DNA of 64,000 nucleotides, from contig NZ_JAANIH010000027.1 of assembly GCF_014529705.1 (NCBI RefSeq), positions 1-64,000 of the forward strand, written 5' to 3'. Position numbers and translations under genes: made by a program. Shown here piece after piece: positions 17,755 through 26,821 of the stretch. Numbering within the stretch: the stretch's first letter is position 1; every line of letters begins with the position of its first letter. A model generated the notes under the pieces. It ran no database searches. It saw only the letters and a list, made by a program, of their open reading frames with translations, and was not told the origin of the DNA. This DNA comes from Bradyrhizobium campsiandrae. GTDB lineage: Bacteria > Pseudomonadota > Alphaproteobacteria > Rhizobiales > Xanthobacteraceae.

Positions 17755-18349
17755 ACTCGCGCCAGCCTTCGTTCCTGATGACGCGCACGAGCTGGCGGCC
17801 GTGATAGTCCGCGCTGCCGGCATTGAGGATGGTGACATCCGCCTTGGCCGACGCGTCGTCGATGCTGCGCGCGAGCCGGTCGGCGATGTTGCCGTCGCTG
17901 TTCCGCGCCCGCGCGGCGAGCCGCTGCGCCAGCACGTCAGGCGGTGCCGTGACGGCGACCACGACGACATTGGCATAGACCTTGCGCAAGGCGGCGATCA
18001 CGGTGCGCGAGACGTTGGCGACGACAGAACGCCCGGCACGGATGTCGTCGTTGATCTCCCGCGGCAGCGCATAGGAATGTCCATGCGCATCCCAATGAAC
18101 GGCGAAATCGCCGTGATCGCACGAACGAGCAAATTCCTCAGGGCTCACGGCGATGTTGTCCTCATCGACCGAGGACGCGCGCGTCACGATTCGGCGCGGA
18201 AAAACGACGTGGTGGTCGTCGGCGCAGGCCGCCTGGGCCAGCCGCAGCAGCGTGTCCTTGCCGGCGCCGCTCGGGCCAACCACGAGCACGAGCCGCCCGG
18301 GGCCGATCGCAGCCACCGCGTCCTTCGCCGTCGTGACGGTCTCGCTCAT
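17753..18349 (-). CDS. phnN: Ribose 1,5-bisphosphate phosphokinase PhnN
   Basis: The 198-residue guanylate-kinase-like protein has the Walker A GPSGAGKDT and then RRIVTRASSVDEDNIAVSPEEFA, typical of PhnN. It phosphorylates ribose 1,5-bisphosphate to PRPP, the last step of C-P lyase ribose recycling. Its start overlaps the end of phnM by 4 bases, making it the last gene of the phnGHIJKLMN unit. The stop codon coincides with an intergenic repeat. Confidence 0.93.
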   Translation of the reverse strand: MSETVTTAKDAVAAIGPGRLVLVVGPSGAGKDTLLRLAQAACADDHHVVFPRRIVTRASSVDEDNIAVSPEEFARSCDHGDFAVHWDAHGHSYALPREINDDIRAGRSVVANVSRTVIAALRKVYANVVVVAVTAPPDVLAQRLAARARNSDGNIADRLARSIDDASAKADVTILNAGSADYHGRQLVRVIRNEGWRE

Positions 18350-19503
18350 GCGACGCGGCCCCCTTCGCGCCAGACGCTGCGCACCACGGGAACGCTGCCC
18401 GCGACATGGACGCGGATCAGATCAGCACGCTTTCCGAGTGCGATCTCGCCGCGATCGGTGAGGCCGACGGCTTCCGCCGGCGCCTTGGTCACGGTCCGAA
18501 CGGCCGCGGGCAGGCTGATTGATGGCGCATGCTCAGGCAGTTGCAGCGCACCCATCAGGAGGCTCGACGGGATGTAGTCCGACGACAGGATATCGAGCAG
18601 GCCTTCCCGGGCAAGATCGACGGCGGCGATGTTACCGGAATGCGAGCCGCCGCGCACCACGTTAGGCGCGCCCATCAGAATGTCGATGCCGGCCTGGTGC
18701 AGGCCGCGCGCAGCTTCAAGCGTGGTCGGAAACTCGGCCACCGCGACGCCGTCGCGCACGGCGTCCGCGACATTCTCGTCGGTGGTGTCGTCATGGCTCG
18801 CGAGCGGAATCTTGTATTGATGCGCCAGCGACACGATCTCGCGCATGTTGGCCGCTGCGTATTTCTTCTGGTACTCGAAGCGCCTTGCGAACAATTCATC
18901 GAGCTCGGCGTCGGTTTTGCCGCCACCCTTGCCGCGATAATAATCACGCAGCTTGACCTCGTCGCGGAACTGGCGCTGGCCGGGCGTGTGGTCCATCAGC
19001 GACATCAGCTTGACGTCGGGCCGGTCGATCAGCTCCCTGGCCTCCTCGACCACGCTCGGCATCGGGATTTCGCAGCGCAGGTGCAGGAAATGGTCGGCGC
19101 GCAGCAGGTTCGAGTCGCGCGCGGTGGTGATCGCGGCGGCGAGGACGCCGGCACGGCCATCGACCTCCTCGGCACCATCCTCCCGCCAGACCCGAAGCGA
19201 GTCGAACACGGTGGTGATGCCCGAGGTCGCGAGCTGGCCGTCATAGGAGATGACGGCGGCGACCGGATTCCAGAACACTTTTGGACGCGGCACGTAATGC
19301 GCTTCGAGATGATCGGTGTGCAGCTCGATCAAACCCGGCATGATCAGATCACCGCCGGCGTCCTCAGCACCCGCGGGCGCGGTCCCATCGCCGATCTCGA
19401 CGATCCGTCCGTCGGCGAGAGCGAGCCAGCCCTGCTCGATCACCCGGTCAGCCAGCACGATCCTCGCGTTGGCGATCACAGTCTCCTTCGGCTTGGCGTT
19501 CAT
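18346..19503 (-). CDS. phnM: Alpha-D-ribose 1-methylphosphonate 5-triphosphate diphosphatase PhnM (copy 1)
   Basis: The 385-residue amidohydrolase has the N-terminal metal motif IELHTDHLEAHYVPRP, then LRCEIPMPSVVEEAREL, HDDTTDENVADAV and APNVVRGGSHSGN. It removes pyrophosphate from the ribose 1-alkylphosphonate 5-triphosphate made by PhnGHIL. It lies 12 bases after phnL and overlaps phnN. A divergent second copy is at 29508. This one is in the canonical position and is likely the main enzyme. Confidence 0.95.
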   Translation of the reverse strand: MNAKPKETVIANARIVLADRVIEQGWLALADGRIVEIGDGTAPAGAEDAGGDLIMPGLIELHTDHLEAHYVPRPKVFWNPVAAVISYDGQLATSGITTVFDSLRVWREDGAEEVDGRAGVLAAAITTARDSNLLRADHFLHLRCEIPMPSVVEEARELIDRPDVKLMSLMDHTPGQRQFRDEVKLRDYYRGKGGGKTDAELDELFARRFEYQKKYAAANMREIVSLAHQYKIPLASHDDTTDENVADAVRDGVAVAEFPTTLEAARGLHQAGIDILMGAPNVVRGGSHSGNIAAVDLAREGLLDILSSDYIPSSLLMGALQLPEHAPSISLPAAVRTVTKAPAEAVGLTDRGEIALGKRADLIRVHVAGSVPVVRSVWREGGRVA

Positions 19504-19515
19504 GTCCCTCTTCCT

Positions 19516-20226
19516 TCAGGCCGCGGCGGCAAAGCTGGTGACGTCGACGATGCGGTCGGCAATCAAATGGCGGATTTCGTCGTCATGGACAATGGCGAGC
19601 ATGGCGACGCCCTGGCGCTTCTTCTCGGCAACCAGCTCGACCACCACAGCGCGGTTGGCGGCATCGAGCGAAGCGGTCGGCTCGTCCAGCAGCAGGATCG
19701 GCAGATCCGGGATGAAGCCGCGCGCGATGTTGACGCGCTGTTGTTCGCCGCCGGAGAAGGTCGCGGGCGGAAGCTGCCAGAGCCGCTCGGGGATGTTGAG
19801 GCGATGCAAGAGCTCGCCGGCTCGGGCCTGCGCATCAGGCCGGTTGAGGCCGCCAGCGATCAGCGGCTCGGCAACGACGTCGATGGTCGCGACGCGCGGC
19901 ACCGCGCGCAGGAACTGGCTGACATAGCCGATGGTGGCGCGACGGACGTTGAGCACTTGCCGCGGCTCGGCCGTGGCAAGATCGATCACCTCGCCACGAT
20001 GGCGGATACCGATCCGGCCGCCATCGCAACGGTAGTTGCCGAAGATCATCTTCAGGATCGACGATTTGCCGGCGCCCGATGGCCCTGACAGCACGACGCA
20101 CTCGCCCGGCTGGACCTGAAAGGTCACGCCGCGCACGACGGGCAACGCGATGCCGCCCTGCAGGTGCATCGTGAAGGTCTTGCTGGCGTTGGCGACGTCG
20201 ATCATGGCGGTCATGGGTGAGCTCAT
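19516..20226 (-). CDS. phnL: Phosphonate C-P lyase system ATP-binding protein PhnL
   Basis: The 236-residue ABC-type ATPase has the Walker A GPSGAGKSS, signature FSGGEQQRV and Walker B ILLLDEP. PhnL works with PhnG, PhnH and PhnI in transfer of the phosphonate to the ribose of a nucleotide; it is not a transporter ATPase. ATG 20226 gives an 10-base gap after phnK. A second ATG at 20214 (MTAMIDVANASKTF) is equally possible and closer to the family start. Confidence 0.93.
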   Translation of the reverse strand: MSSPMTAMIDVANASKTFTMHLQGGIALPVVRGVTFQVQPGECVVLSGPSGAGKSSILKMIFGNYRCDGGRIGIRHRGEVIDLATAEPRQVLNVRRATIGYVSQFLRAVPRVATIDVVAEPLIAGGLNRPDAQARAGELLHRLNIPERLWQLPPATFSGGEQQRVNIARGFIPDLPILLLDEPTASLDAANRAVVVELVAEKKRQGVAMLAIVHDDEIRHLIADRIVDVTSFAAAA

Positions 20227-20236
20227 GTTGCGAAGT

Positions 20237-21034
20237 TCATGGCGGCAGAATCGAGGAGACGAGGAGCTGGGTATAGGGCTCGCGGGGATCGTCCAGAACC
20301 TGGTCGGTGAGACCGGTCTCGATGACACGGCCGCCCTTCATCACCATCACGCGATGCGACAGCAGGCGCGCGACCGCGAGATCGTGGGTGACGATGACGA
20401 CGGCCAGGTGCAGCTCGGCGACGAGATTGCGCAGCAAATCGAGCAGCCGGGCCTGCACCGACACGTCGAGGCCGCCGGTCGGCTCGTCCATGAAGACCAG
20501 CCGCGGCCCGGTGACGAGGTTGCGCGCGATCTGGAGCCGCTGGCGCATGCCGCCCGAATAGGTGCGCGGTGCATCGTCGATCCGCGCGACGTCGATCTCG
20601 ACACGGGTCAGCCAATCGGAGGCCGACTCGCGGATCCGACCGTAGTGATTCCAGCCGACCGCCATCAGCCGTTCGCCGACATTGGCGCCGGCCGAGACGG
20701 CCATGCGCAGACCCTGCGCGGGATCCTGATGCACAAAGCCCCAATCGGTGCGGAACAAGAGGCGCCGTTCGGCTTCGCCCAGCGAAGCGAGGTCGCGGGT
20801 GACGCCGTCGCGCATCCGGTAGGACACGTGGCCGCCGCTCGCGGCGAGCTGACCTGACAGCATCTGCAGCAAGGTCGACTTGCCCGAGCCGGATTCGCCG
20901 ACGATTGCCAGCACCTCGCCGGGATAGAGCGAGAACGACACATCGCGGCAGGCGGCGATGCGGCCGTAGGACTTGCTGAGGGATCTTGCGATCAGCAGCG
21001 GCTCGTCGGTTTCGAGCAGACCTTGGTCAGCCAT
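20237..21034 (-). CDS. phnK: Phosphonate C-P lyase system protein PhnK
   Basis: The 265-residue ABC-type ATPase has Walker A GESGSGKST, signature YSGGMRQRL and Walker B LVFMDEP, with the PhnK-type insert WGFVHQDPAQGLRMAVSAGANVGERLMA. PhnK docks on the PhnGHIJ core complex. ATG 21034 overlaps the phnJ end by 8 bases, and the in-frame upstream extension to 21286 lies inside phnJ. It is the fifth gene of the C-P lyase operon. Confidence 0.94.
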   Translation of the reverse strand: MADQGLLETDEPLLIARSLSKSYGRIAACRDVSFSLYPGEVLAIVGESGSGKSTLLQMLSGQLAASGGHVSYRMRDGVTRDLASLGEAERRLLFRTDWGFVHQDPAQGLRMAVSAGANVGERLMAVGWNHYGRIRESASDWLTRVEIDVARIDDAPRTYSGGMRQRLQIARNLVTGPRLVFMDEPTGGLDVSVQARLLDLLRNLVAELHLAVVIVTHDLAVARLLSHRVMVMKGGRVIETGLTDQVLDDPREPYTQLLVSSILPP

Positions 21035-21923
21035 TCGACGCCTCCTGCGCCTTGTCCTTGTATGGCGCAGCACTCTGGGCGCCGTGATGGCCGGCGGCCT
21101 GACGCCCCTCGCAATAGTCGGTGTCCGAGCAGACGAACATGCGGCTGCCCTTGTCGTCGGTGACGATCTCGTCGAGGTAGGAATTTTCAGCACCGCACAG
21201 CGCGCAGGGCGCGTTGAAGCGATAGGGCTCGAACGGGTGATCCTCAAAGTCGAGCGACACAACTTGCGTATAGGGCGGGATCGCATAGATGCGCTTTTCG
21301 CGGCCGGCGCCGAACAATTGCAGCGCCGGGCAATTATCCATCTTGGGATTGTCGAATTTCGGCGTCGGCGACGGGTCCATCACATAGCGCGCGTTCACCT
21401 TGACCGGATAGGCGTAGGCGGTCGCGATGTGGCCGAAGCGAGCGATGTCCTCGTACAGCTTCACATGCATCAACCCGTATTCGGCAAGCGCATGCATGCG
21501 CCGCGTTTCGGTCTCGCGCGGCTCGAGGAAGCGCAGGGGCTCCGGGATCGGTACCTGATAGACCAGCACCTGATTCGCATGCAGCGACGTCTCGGGGATG
21601 CGGTGCCGCGTCTGGATCACGGTCGCCTCGTCGGTCGACGTCGTCGTCGCGACGCCGGCCGTCTTGGCGAAGAATTTGCGAATCGAGATGGCGTTGGTGG
21701 TGTCGTCCGAACCCTGGTCGATCACCTTCAGAACGTCCTGCGGCCCCAGGATCGCGGCCGTCACCTGCACGCCGCCGGTGCCCCAGCCATAGGGCATCGG
21801 CATTTCGCGGCTGGCGAACGGCACCTGATAGCCGGGAATCGCGATCGCCTTCAGGATCGCGCGGCGGATCATCCGCTTGGTCTGTTCGTCCAGGTAAGCA
21901 AAGTTGTAGGCAGGCGCGTTCAT
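21027..21923 (-). CDS. phnJ: Carbon-phosphorus lyase PhnJ
   Basis: The 298-residue radical SAM C-P lyase opens ribose 1-alkylphosphonate 5-phosphate to a cyclic phosphate plus the alkane. The characteristic cysteines are in place: CALC, then 21 residues, then CSDTDYC (C-X2-C-X21-C-X5-C, about residues 241-272). FASREMPMPYGWGTGGVQVTAA and the Gly-32-type region are conserved. It overlaps phnI by 4 bases and phnK by 8, so expression is tightly coupled. Its presence makes this a functional methylphosphonate-type locus. Confidence 0.96.
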   Translation of the reverse strand: MNAPAYNFAYLDEQTKRMIRRAILKAIAIPGYQVPFASREMPMPYGWGTGGVQVTAAILGPQDVLKVIDQGSDDTTNAISIRKFFAKTAGVATTTSTDEATVIQTRHRIPETSLHANQVLVYQVPIPEPLRFLEPRETETRRMHALAEYGLMHVKLYEDIARFGHIATAYAYPVKVNARYVMDPSPTPKFDNPKMDNCPALQLFGAGREKRIYAIPPYTQVVSLDFEDHPFEPYRFNAPCALCGAENSYLDEIVTDDKGSRMFVCSDTDYCEGRQAAGHHGAQSAAPYKDKAQEASNG

Positions 21924-23035
21924 TCCGCGGCCTCCTTCATGGCATCGGGCGCGTTGGCGCCAGCAGAGGTTTCGGCAAATTCCTTGCGCAGCTTGCGCAG
22001 CAGGCCCAGCTCGGACTGGAAGTCGACGTAGTGCGGCAGCTTCAGATGCTCGACGAAGCCGGTCGCCTGGACGTTGTCCGAATGCGACAATATGAATTCT
22101 TCATCTTGCGCCGGGGCCAGGGCCTCTTCGCCGAGTTCGCGGGCACGCAAGGCACGATCCACCAGCGCCATCGACATGGTCTTGCGCTCGCTCTGGCCGA
22201 AGGCGAGGCCATAGCCGCGGGTGAAGCACGGCGCTTCCGTTGTCGAGCCCTTGAACTGGTTGACCATCTGGCACTCGGTGAGTTCGATCGAACCGAGCGG
22301 CACGGCGAAGCCGACGTCCTCCGCGGCGAACTCCACCTCGACCTCACCGAAGCGGATTTCGCCAACGAAGGGGTGGTTGCGGCCGTAGCCGCGCTGGGTG
22401 GAGTAGCCCATCGCCAGCAGAAAACCTTCGTCGGCGCGCGCGAGGTTCTGCAGACGCAGGTCCCGGTCCGCCGGGAAGTTCAACGGCTCGCGGGTGAGAT
22501 CGCCGACGCTGGCTCCGTCCTCCGCCTGCGGCGAGGTCTCAATCAGCCCGTCGCGGCCGAGAATGTCCGTTACCCGCGGCGTCGCCGCGGTTGAAGCCTC
22601 AGCGCTCGCCGGCGTTTCCGGCACAAAGCCTTCGGCCAACGATGGATCCAACAGGCGATGCGTGTAGTCGAAGGTCGGCCCGAGGATCTGGCCGCCCGGA
22701 ATGTCCTTGAAGGTCGCGGATACCCGTCGCTGCACGCGCATCGCACCGGTGTTGACGGGCTCGCTCGTCCCGAAGCGCGGCATCGTGGCGCGAAAGGCGC
22801 GAGCCAGGAAAATCGCTTCAATCAGGTCTCCGCGCGCCTGCTTGATCGCAAGCGAGGCGAGCTCGCGGTCATAGAGTGATCCTTCGCTCATGACGCGATC
22901 GACGGCGAGCCCAAGCTGTTCCGAGATCTGATCGAGGGAGACTTCCGCGACAGTTTGATCGCCGCGCCTGGCATTGGCGAGCAAGCGATGGGCGTTCTCG
23001 ATGGCGCGTTCGCCGCCTTTGACTGCCACATACAT
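21920..23035 (-). CDS. phnI: Carbon-phosphorus lyase complex subunit PhnI
   Basis: The 371-residue product starts MYVAVKGGERAIENAHRLLA, the PhnI hallmark, and has VSATFKDIPGGQILGPTFDYTHRLLDP, GYSTQRGYGRNHPFVGEIR and TRGYGLAFGQSERKTMSMALVDRALRA spread through it. PhnI is the nucleosidase core that starts transfer of the phosphonate to ATP ribose, with PhnG, PhnH and PhnL. It starts 3 bases after phnH and overlaps phnJ by 4 bases. Confidence 0.95.
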   Translation of the reverse strand: MYVAVKGGERAIENAHRLLANARRGDQTVAEVSLDQISEQLGLAVDRVMSEGSLYDRELASLAIKQARGDLIEAIFLARAFRATMPRFGTSEPVNTGAMRVQRRVSATFKDIPGGQILGPTFDYTHRLLDPSLAEGFVPETPASAEASTAATPRVTDILGRDGLIETSPQAEDGASVGDLTREPLNFPADRDLRLQNLARADEGFLLAMGYSTQRGYGRNHPFVGEIRFGEVEVEFAAEDVGFAVPLGSIELTECQMVNQFKGSTTEAPCFTRGYGLAFGQSERKTMSMALVDRALRARELGEEALAPAQDEEFILSHSDNVQATGFVEHLKLPHYVDFQSELGLLRKLRKEFAETSAGANAPDAMKEAAE

Positions 23036-23038
23036 GCG

Positions 23039-23647
23039 TCAGACTCCCTTGCTCACGACGCGCGTTGTGCGCGGGATCGCAACAACCGCGTCATCGGCGA
23101 CCAGAACCACGTCGATGCCGCGCGGAAACAGCGTCTCGTTCACACGCAGGCGCTCGAACAGGTCGAAGGGCCTGATCGACGCCTGAAGCGTCGCAACGCC
23201 ATCGATGCCGGGCCCACGCAGCTCGAAGCTTCGCCCTGTGCCCAGGCTGTCGACCTGAATGATCACCGTGGTCGAACGATCCGGATATTCGTTGGTGCCA
23301 AGCGCGAAACGCTCGAGCGCGGGCAGCAACACGCCGTCGCTGATCAACGCGAAAGCCGCGATGGAGGAATCCTGAATCACCGGCGCGCCGGTATGGAACT
23401 TGAGCCACTTTAGGACATCGCTGCTGTCAGCCATCCGTGCGTCGAGCCAGAGCGGCGTATCGTGGTCGAACAGCGTCAGCGCGATCGCGGCGGTGCCGCG
23501 CATCATCGTATCGGGCGCTCCCGCCATCGGCACGATGGGCTGGACCGAGCCCGGCCGCGCCATCGCGTCCATCACCGAGCGAAAGGTCGATTGCGCCGAC
23601 AACACCTTGTCCGCGAATCCCGGCGGCAGTTCCGCAATCGTCGTCAT
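23039..23647 (-). CDS. phnH: Phosphonate C-P lyase system protein PhnH
   Basis: The 202-residue PhnH contains LPPGFADKVLSAQSTFRSVMDAMARPGSV at its N terminus and FHTGAPVIQDSSIAAFALI and STTVIIQVDSLG further on. It is a pyridoxal-transferase-fold structural subunit of the PhnGHIJ core complex. ATG 23647 was picked because the upstream extension overlaps phnG. The gap after phnG is 4 bases. Confidence 0.94.
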   Translation of the reverse strand: MTTIAELPPGFADKVLSAQSTFRSVMDAMARPGSVQPIVPMAGAPDTMMRGTAAIALTLFDHDTPLWLDARMADSSDVLKWLKFHTGAPVIQDSSIAAFALISDGVLLPALERFALGTNEYPDRSTTVIIQVDSLGTGRSFELRGPGIDGVATLQASIRPFDLFERLRVNETLFPRGIDVVLVADDAVVAIPRTTRVVSKGV

Positions 23648-23651
23648 GGTC

Positions 23652-24116
23652 TCACCCCTCACCGCGCACCATGGTGTAGAAATCAACCTTCGTCGCAGCA
23701 GTCTCTTCCGCCGCCCGCTTGCGTCTAACCATAAGCTGCTCGCGCAACGGCCCGATAACGTCGCGCTCGACGGTGGCGCTGAAATCGCGCGACTGCACCA
23801 GCGCGTCGCACAGGGCGATCAGCCGCGCCTTCTCGCCGTCGCGTCCGAGCGTATAGCCGAAACCGACCTCACCGCTCGCAAGCCGCACGGCCGCGCGCGA
23901 TACCGTGGCTTCGCCGAGATTGAACGGCGCGCCGTCACCGCCGATCCGGCCGCGCAGCATCAAGAGGCCGCTCTCCGGCGCGCGCATATCCTGATGGCCG
24001 GGCAAGAGAATCGTGCGGAGGCGGGCGGCGATCTCGCCCGCCTCCGCGTGAGCCAGCACGGCCATGGCGGCCTGGCGCTGGGCTTGCTGGGTGTTTTGCT
24101 GGGTCACCAAATCCAC
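23652..24116 (-). CDS. phnG: Phosphonate C-P lyase system protein PhnG
   Basis: The 154-residue small core subunit contains MAVLAHAEAGEIAARL, the family block PESGLLMLRGRIGGDGAPFNLGEATVSRAAVRL and GRDGEKARLIALCDAL. It starts at a GTG (24116) with a weak ribosome site. It is the first gene of the phnGHIJKLMN unit, 29 bases downstream of an inverted repeat that is the likely PhnF operator. Repression by PhnF would therefore act on the whole operon. Confidence 0.93.
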   Translation of the reverse strand: MDLVTQQNTQQAQRQAAMAVLAHAEAGEIAARLRTILLPGHQDMRAPESGLLMLRGRIGGDGAPFNLGEATVSRAAVRLASGEVGFGYTLGRDGEKARLIALCDALVQSRDFSATVERDVIGPLREQLMVRRKRAAEETAATKVDFYTMVRGEG

Positions 24117-24144
24117 CGACCGTTTCTGCAGAACTTGCCGAATC

Positions 24145-24172
24145 CAAGTTGTCTATGATACTAGACAACTTG
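24145..24172. promoter_or_regulatory. Perfect inverted repeat, probable PhnF operator
   Basis: Arms caagttgtcta (24145-24155) and tagacaacttg (24162-24172) are exact reverse complements around tgatac. The repeat lies between divergent phnG and phnF, exactly where a PhnF autorepressor site is expected, and TCTA/TAGA half-sites are typical of the GntR/HutC subfamily. Binding is inferred. Confidence 0.85.
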
Positions 24173-24236
24173 ATACGGAAGCGCCATGACTGTTTCGTGA
24201 CAAACGTGTGATTTGTGGGCTAGGCTCGCCGTCGAG

Positions 24237-24968
24237 ATGAGCATGCAGGACACCGCCTCCTCGGGCGTCGCGCTGTGGCGCCTCGTTGCCGACGGCATCG
24301 AGCGCGGCATCGCCGACGGCCGCTTTTCCGCCGGCGACAAATTGCCGGGCGAAATGGAGATCGCCGAAACCTATCGCGTCAACAGGCACACGGTGCGTCG
24401 CGCGCTCGCCGCGCTTGCCGAGCGCGGCATCGTGCGCGCCGAGCGCGGCAGCGGCACCTATGTCGAGGCGCAGAAGCTCGCTTATCCGTTGCGCTCGCGC
24501 ACGCGCTTCTCCGAGATCGTCGGCGCCGAAGGCCGCGAGCCGCAGGGCCGATTGATCGAAGCAACCGATGACCTCGCGACGCGTGAGCTTGCACGGGAAC
24601 TGGGATTGAAGGTCGGCGCACCGCTGGTGCGCATCGAGGCGATACGACTCGCCGACCGCACACCGATCTGCGTTTCCACCACCTGGTTGTCGGCGGAGCA
24701 GTTCCCGGGCGCTGGCGAGGTGTTTTCAGCCACGCGCTCGATGACCAGGATGCTCGAGCATTACGGGATCCGCGATTATCGCCGCGGCGCCACCAGGATC
24801 ACCGCCGGCATCGTCGACGCCACCGACGCCGCGCGGCTCGATCTGCCGCTGGGGCGGCCGATCCTGGTCGTGGATGCCACCGACCTCAATCTCGAGGGCA
24901 AGCCGCTGGTGACCAAGCATTCGCGCTTTGCGGCGGAGCGGGTGGAGTTTCTGGTGGAGAACGGGTGA
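24237..24968 (+). CDS. phnF: Phosphonate operon regulator PhnF (GntR/HutC family)
   Basis: The 243-residue regulator has an N-terminal winged helix (ALWRLVADGIERGIADGRFSAGDKLPGEMEIAETYRVNRHTVRRALAALAERGIV, about residues 10-65) and a UTRA effector domain. It is divergent from phnG with an inverted repeat between, fitting autorepression plus repression of the lyase operon. ATG 24237 gives a family-like N terminus; ATG 24243 is also possible. In known systems PhnF responds to phosphonates or their breakdown products or phosphate (family knowledge). Confidence 0.92.
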   Translation: MSMQDTASSGVALWRLVADGIERGIADGRFSAGDKLPGEMEIAETYRVNRHTVRRALAALAERGIVRAERGSGTYVEAQKLAYPLRSRTRFSEIVGAEGREPQGRLIEATDDLATRELARELGLKVGAPLVRIEAIRLADRTPICVSTTWLSAEQFPGAGEVFSATRSMTRMLEHYGIRDYRRGATRITAGIVDATDAARLDLPLGRPILVVDATDLNLEGKPLVTKHSRFAAERVEFLVENG

Positions 24969-24974
24969 GCGTTT

Positions 24975-25067
24975 CGTAGGGTGGGCAAAGGCGCACTTGC
25001 GCCGTGCCCACCTTCTTTCCGAGATACGCGAGAAGCGGTGGGCACGCTTCGCTTTGCCCACCCTACG
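24975..25067. repeat. Intergenic palindromic repeat with the CGTAGGGTGGGCAAAG arm
   Basis: Outer arms cgtagggtgggcaaag (24975-24990) and ctttgcccaccctacg (25052-25067) are exact reverse complements. Inside lies a second inverted pair, gtgcccacc and ggtgggcac. This element fills the convergent gap between phnF and phnE. It belongs to a repeat type very common in Bradyrhizobium by general knowledge and may end transcription from both sides. Confidence 0.8.
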
Positions 25068-25077
25068 GCGCCCTTGC

Positions 25078-25923
25078 TCAAGCGACAGCGCGCCTTCCAA
25101 TAATCGCAAAGCGCAGCTTGCCCGAGATGAAATCGATCGCGGCGACTGCGACCAGGATCATCAGGACCAGGAACGACACCTTCTGCCATTCCAGCACGCG
25201 GATCTGCTCCGCGAGCTGGAGGCCGATGCCGCCGGCGCCGACGATGCCGATGATGGTGGCCGAGCGGGTGTTGGATTCGATGAAATAGAGCACCTGGCCC
25301 GCGATCACCGGCAACACCTGCGGCATCAGGCCGAAGCGAATCTCATGCAGCGCGCTGCCGCCGGAGGCGCGGATACCCTCGACCTGCTTCTGGTCGGCCC
25401 CCTCGATCGCCTCCGAGAACAGCTTTCCGAAGGCGCCGAAATCCGACACCATGATGGCGAGCACGCCGGCGAACGGGCCGAGGCCGACGACGTTGATCCA
25501 CACCAGCGCCCAGATCAGCGTGTCGACACCTCGGATCGAATCGAGGAAGCGCCGGATCGGAAAGCGGACGATGTTCGGCACGACGTTGCGTGCCGCCAGC
25601 AGGCTGACCGGCAGCGCGAACAGCGCAGCAAGCGTGGTGCCGAGCAGCGCGATCGACAGCGTCTCGCCCAGCGCCTTCAGATAGAGCGGCAGCGACGAGC
25701 CGGGATCGGGCGGGATCATCATCATGCTGATCCAGCCGAGCTGGCCCAGCCCCGAGATCAGCCGCGCCGGCGAGAAATCGAGATCGACGAGGCCGAACAC
25801 GAAAATCGCGAGCGCGGCGACGAGCATCAGGGGCGTTGCCAGACGCGCCGAGGCTGGGCGATCGAAGACATCGGGATAGCGCGCGCGGATCTCGGCGGTA
25901 TTGATGTCGGGCGCCTTGCTCAC
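25078..25923 (-). CDS. phnE: Phosphonate ABC transporter permease PhnE (second)
   Basis: The 281-residue permease has five to six hydrophobic helices and the cytoplasmic EAA loop (EAIEGADQKQVEGIRASGGSALHEIRFGLMPQVLP) that contacts PhnC. The C-terminal part has ESNTRSATIIGIVGAGGIGLQLAEQI, typical of PhnE. Its start overlaps the other phnE gene by 4 bases. Two permease genes imply a heterodimeric channel, as in other rhizobial phnCDE1E2 sets. Confidence 0.92.
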   Translation of the reverse strand: MSKAPDINTAEIRARYPDVFDRPASARLATPLMLVAALAIFVFGLVDLDFSPARLISGLGQLGWISMMMIPPDPGSSLPLYLKALGETLSIALLGTTLAALFALPVSLLAARNVVPNIVRFPIRRFLDSIRGVDTLIWALVWINVVGLGPFAGVLAIMVSDFGAFGKLFSEAIEGADQKQVEGIRASGGSALHEIRFGLMPQVLPVIAGQVLYFIESNTRSATIIGIVGAGGIGLQLAEQIRVLEWQKVSFLVLMILVAVAAIDFISGKLRFAIIGRRAVA

Positions 25924-26804
25924 GTGCGCGCCTCCTCGCCGAACAGGCGGGCGCGCAGCCAGCCGGTCGTGATGTCGATGATGAAGACCGTAACGATGAT
26001 GGTGACCAGGATGGCGCTGACGTCCGAATAATAGAAGTTGCGGATGGCGACGACGAACTCCTGCCCGATGCCTCCGGCGCCGACCAAACCCATCACCGAG
26101 GCTTCGCGCACATTGACCTCGAAGCGCAGCAGCGCGTAGCTGACGTAGCTTGCAGACACCTGCGGCACGATGGCAAAGCGCATGCAGGACATCCAGCTCG
26201 CACCGGTCGAGCGGATGCCCTCGACCGGCTTCATGTCGACGTTCTCGACGATTTCCGAAAACTGTTTTCCGAGCGCGCCGGTGGAGTGGATTGCGATCGC
26301 GAGCACGCCGGCCATAGGACCCAAGCCGAAGGCGATGACGAAGATGAGCGCGAACACGATACCCGGCACGGTGCGCGCAAACTCGAGCAGCCGGCGCACG
26401 GTGAAACGCAGCCAGGCCGCAGGCGAGGTGTTTTCCGCGGCGAAGAAGTTGAGGACGAAGGCGAACACGGCCCCGATCAGCGTGCCAACATAGCTGATGA
26501 GCAGCGTCTCACCGAGCAACTTCAGCCATTTGTGCCAGCCCCAGAACCACTCGCCGACATTGGTCCAGACACGCTGACCGCTTTCGAGGGTCAGGATGCG
26601 GTCGAAATAGCTGACGAAGTTTCCGAAACTGCTGAAGAAGGTACGCAGCCTCACGTCGGCGCCGATGGAGGCCACGATCAGTGCGACCACGAACAGAGCA
26701 AGGCCAGCGAGGAGCCGCAGGCGCTTGCGCGCGACCGCCTTGCGGTAGACGGCGTTCAACGCGGCGAGCTGATGCTCGGGAAGGATCGAAACCGCAATCG
26801 TCAT
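25920..26804 (-). CDS. phnE: Phosphonate ABC transporter permease PhnE (first)
   Basis: The 294-residue permease has an N-terminal helix (LRLLAGLALFVVALIVASIGADV), a long periplasmic loop, and the EAA loop ENVDMKPVEGIRSTGASWMSCMRFAIVPQV. VREASVMGLVGAGGIGQEFVVAI is also conserved. It follows phnD after 72 bases that contain a strong hairpin with a U-tract, and overlaps the second phnE by 4 bases. Its expression is therefore probably lower than that of the binding protein. Confidence 0.92.
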   Translation of the reverse strand: MTIAVSILPEHQLAALNAVYRKAVARKRLRLLAGLALFVVALIVASIGADVRLRTFFSSFGNFVSYFDRILTLESGQRVWTNVGEWFWGWHKWLKLLGETLLISYVGTLIGAVFAFVLNFFAAENTSPAAWLRFTVRRLLEFARTVPGIVFALIFVIAFGLGPMAGVLAIAIHSTGALGKQFSEIVENVDMKPVEGIRSTGASWMSCMRFAIVPQVSASYVSYALLRFEVNVREASVMGLVGAGGIGQEFVVAIRNFYYSDVSAILVTIIVTVFIIDITTGWLRARLFGEEART

Positions 26805-26821
26805 CGATCACACTGGTCCAT

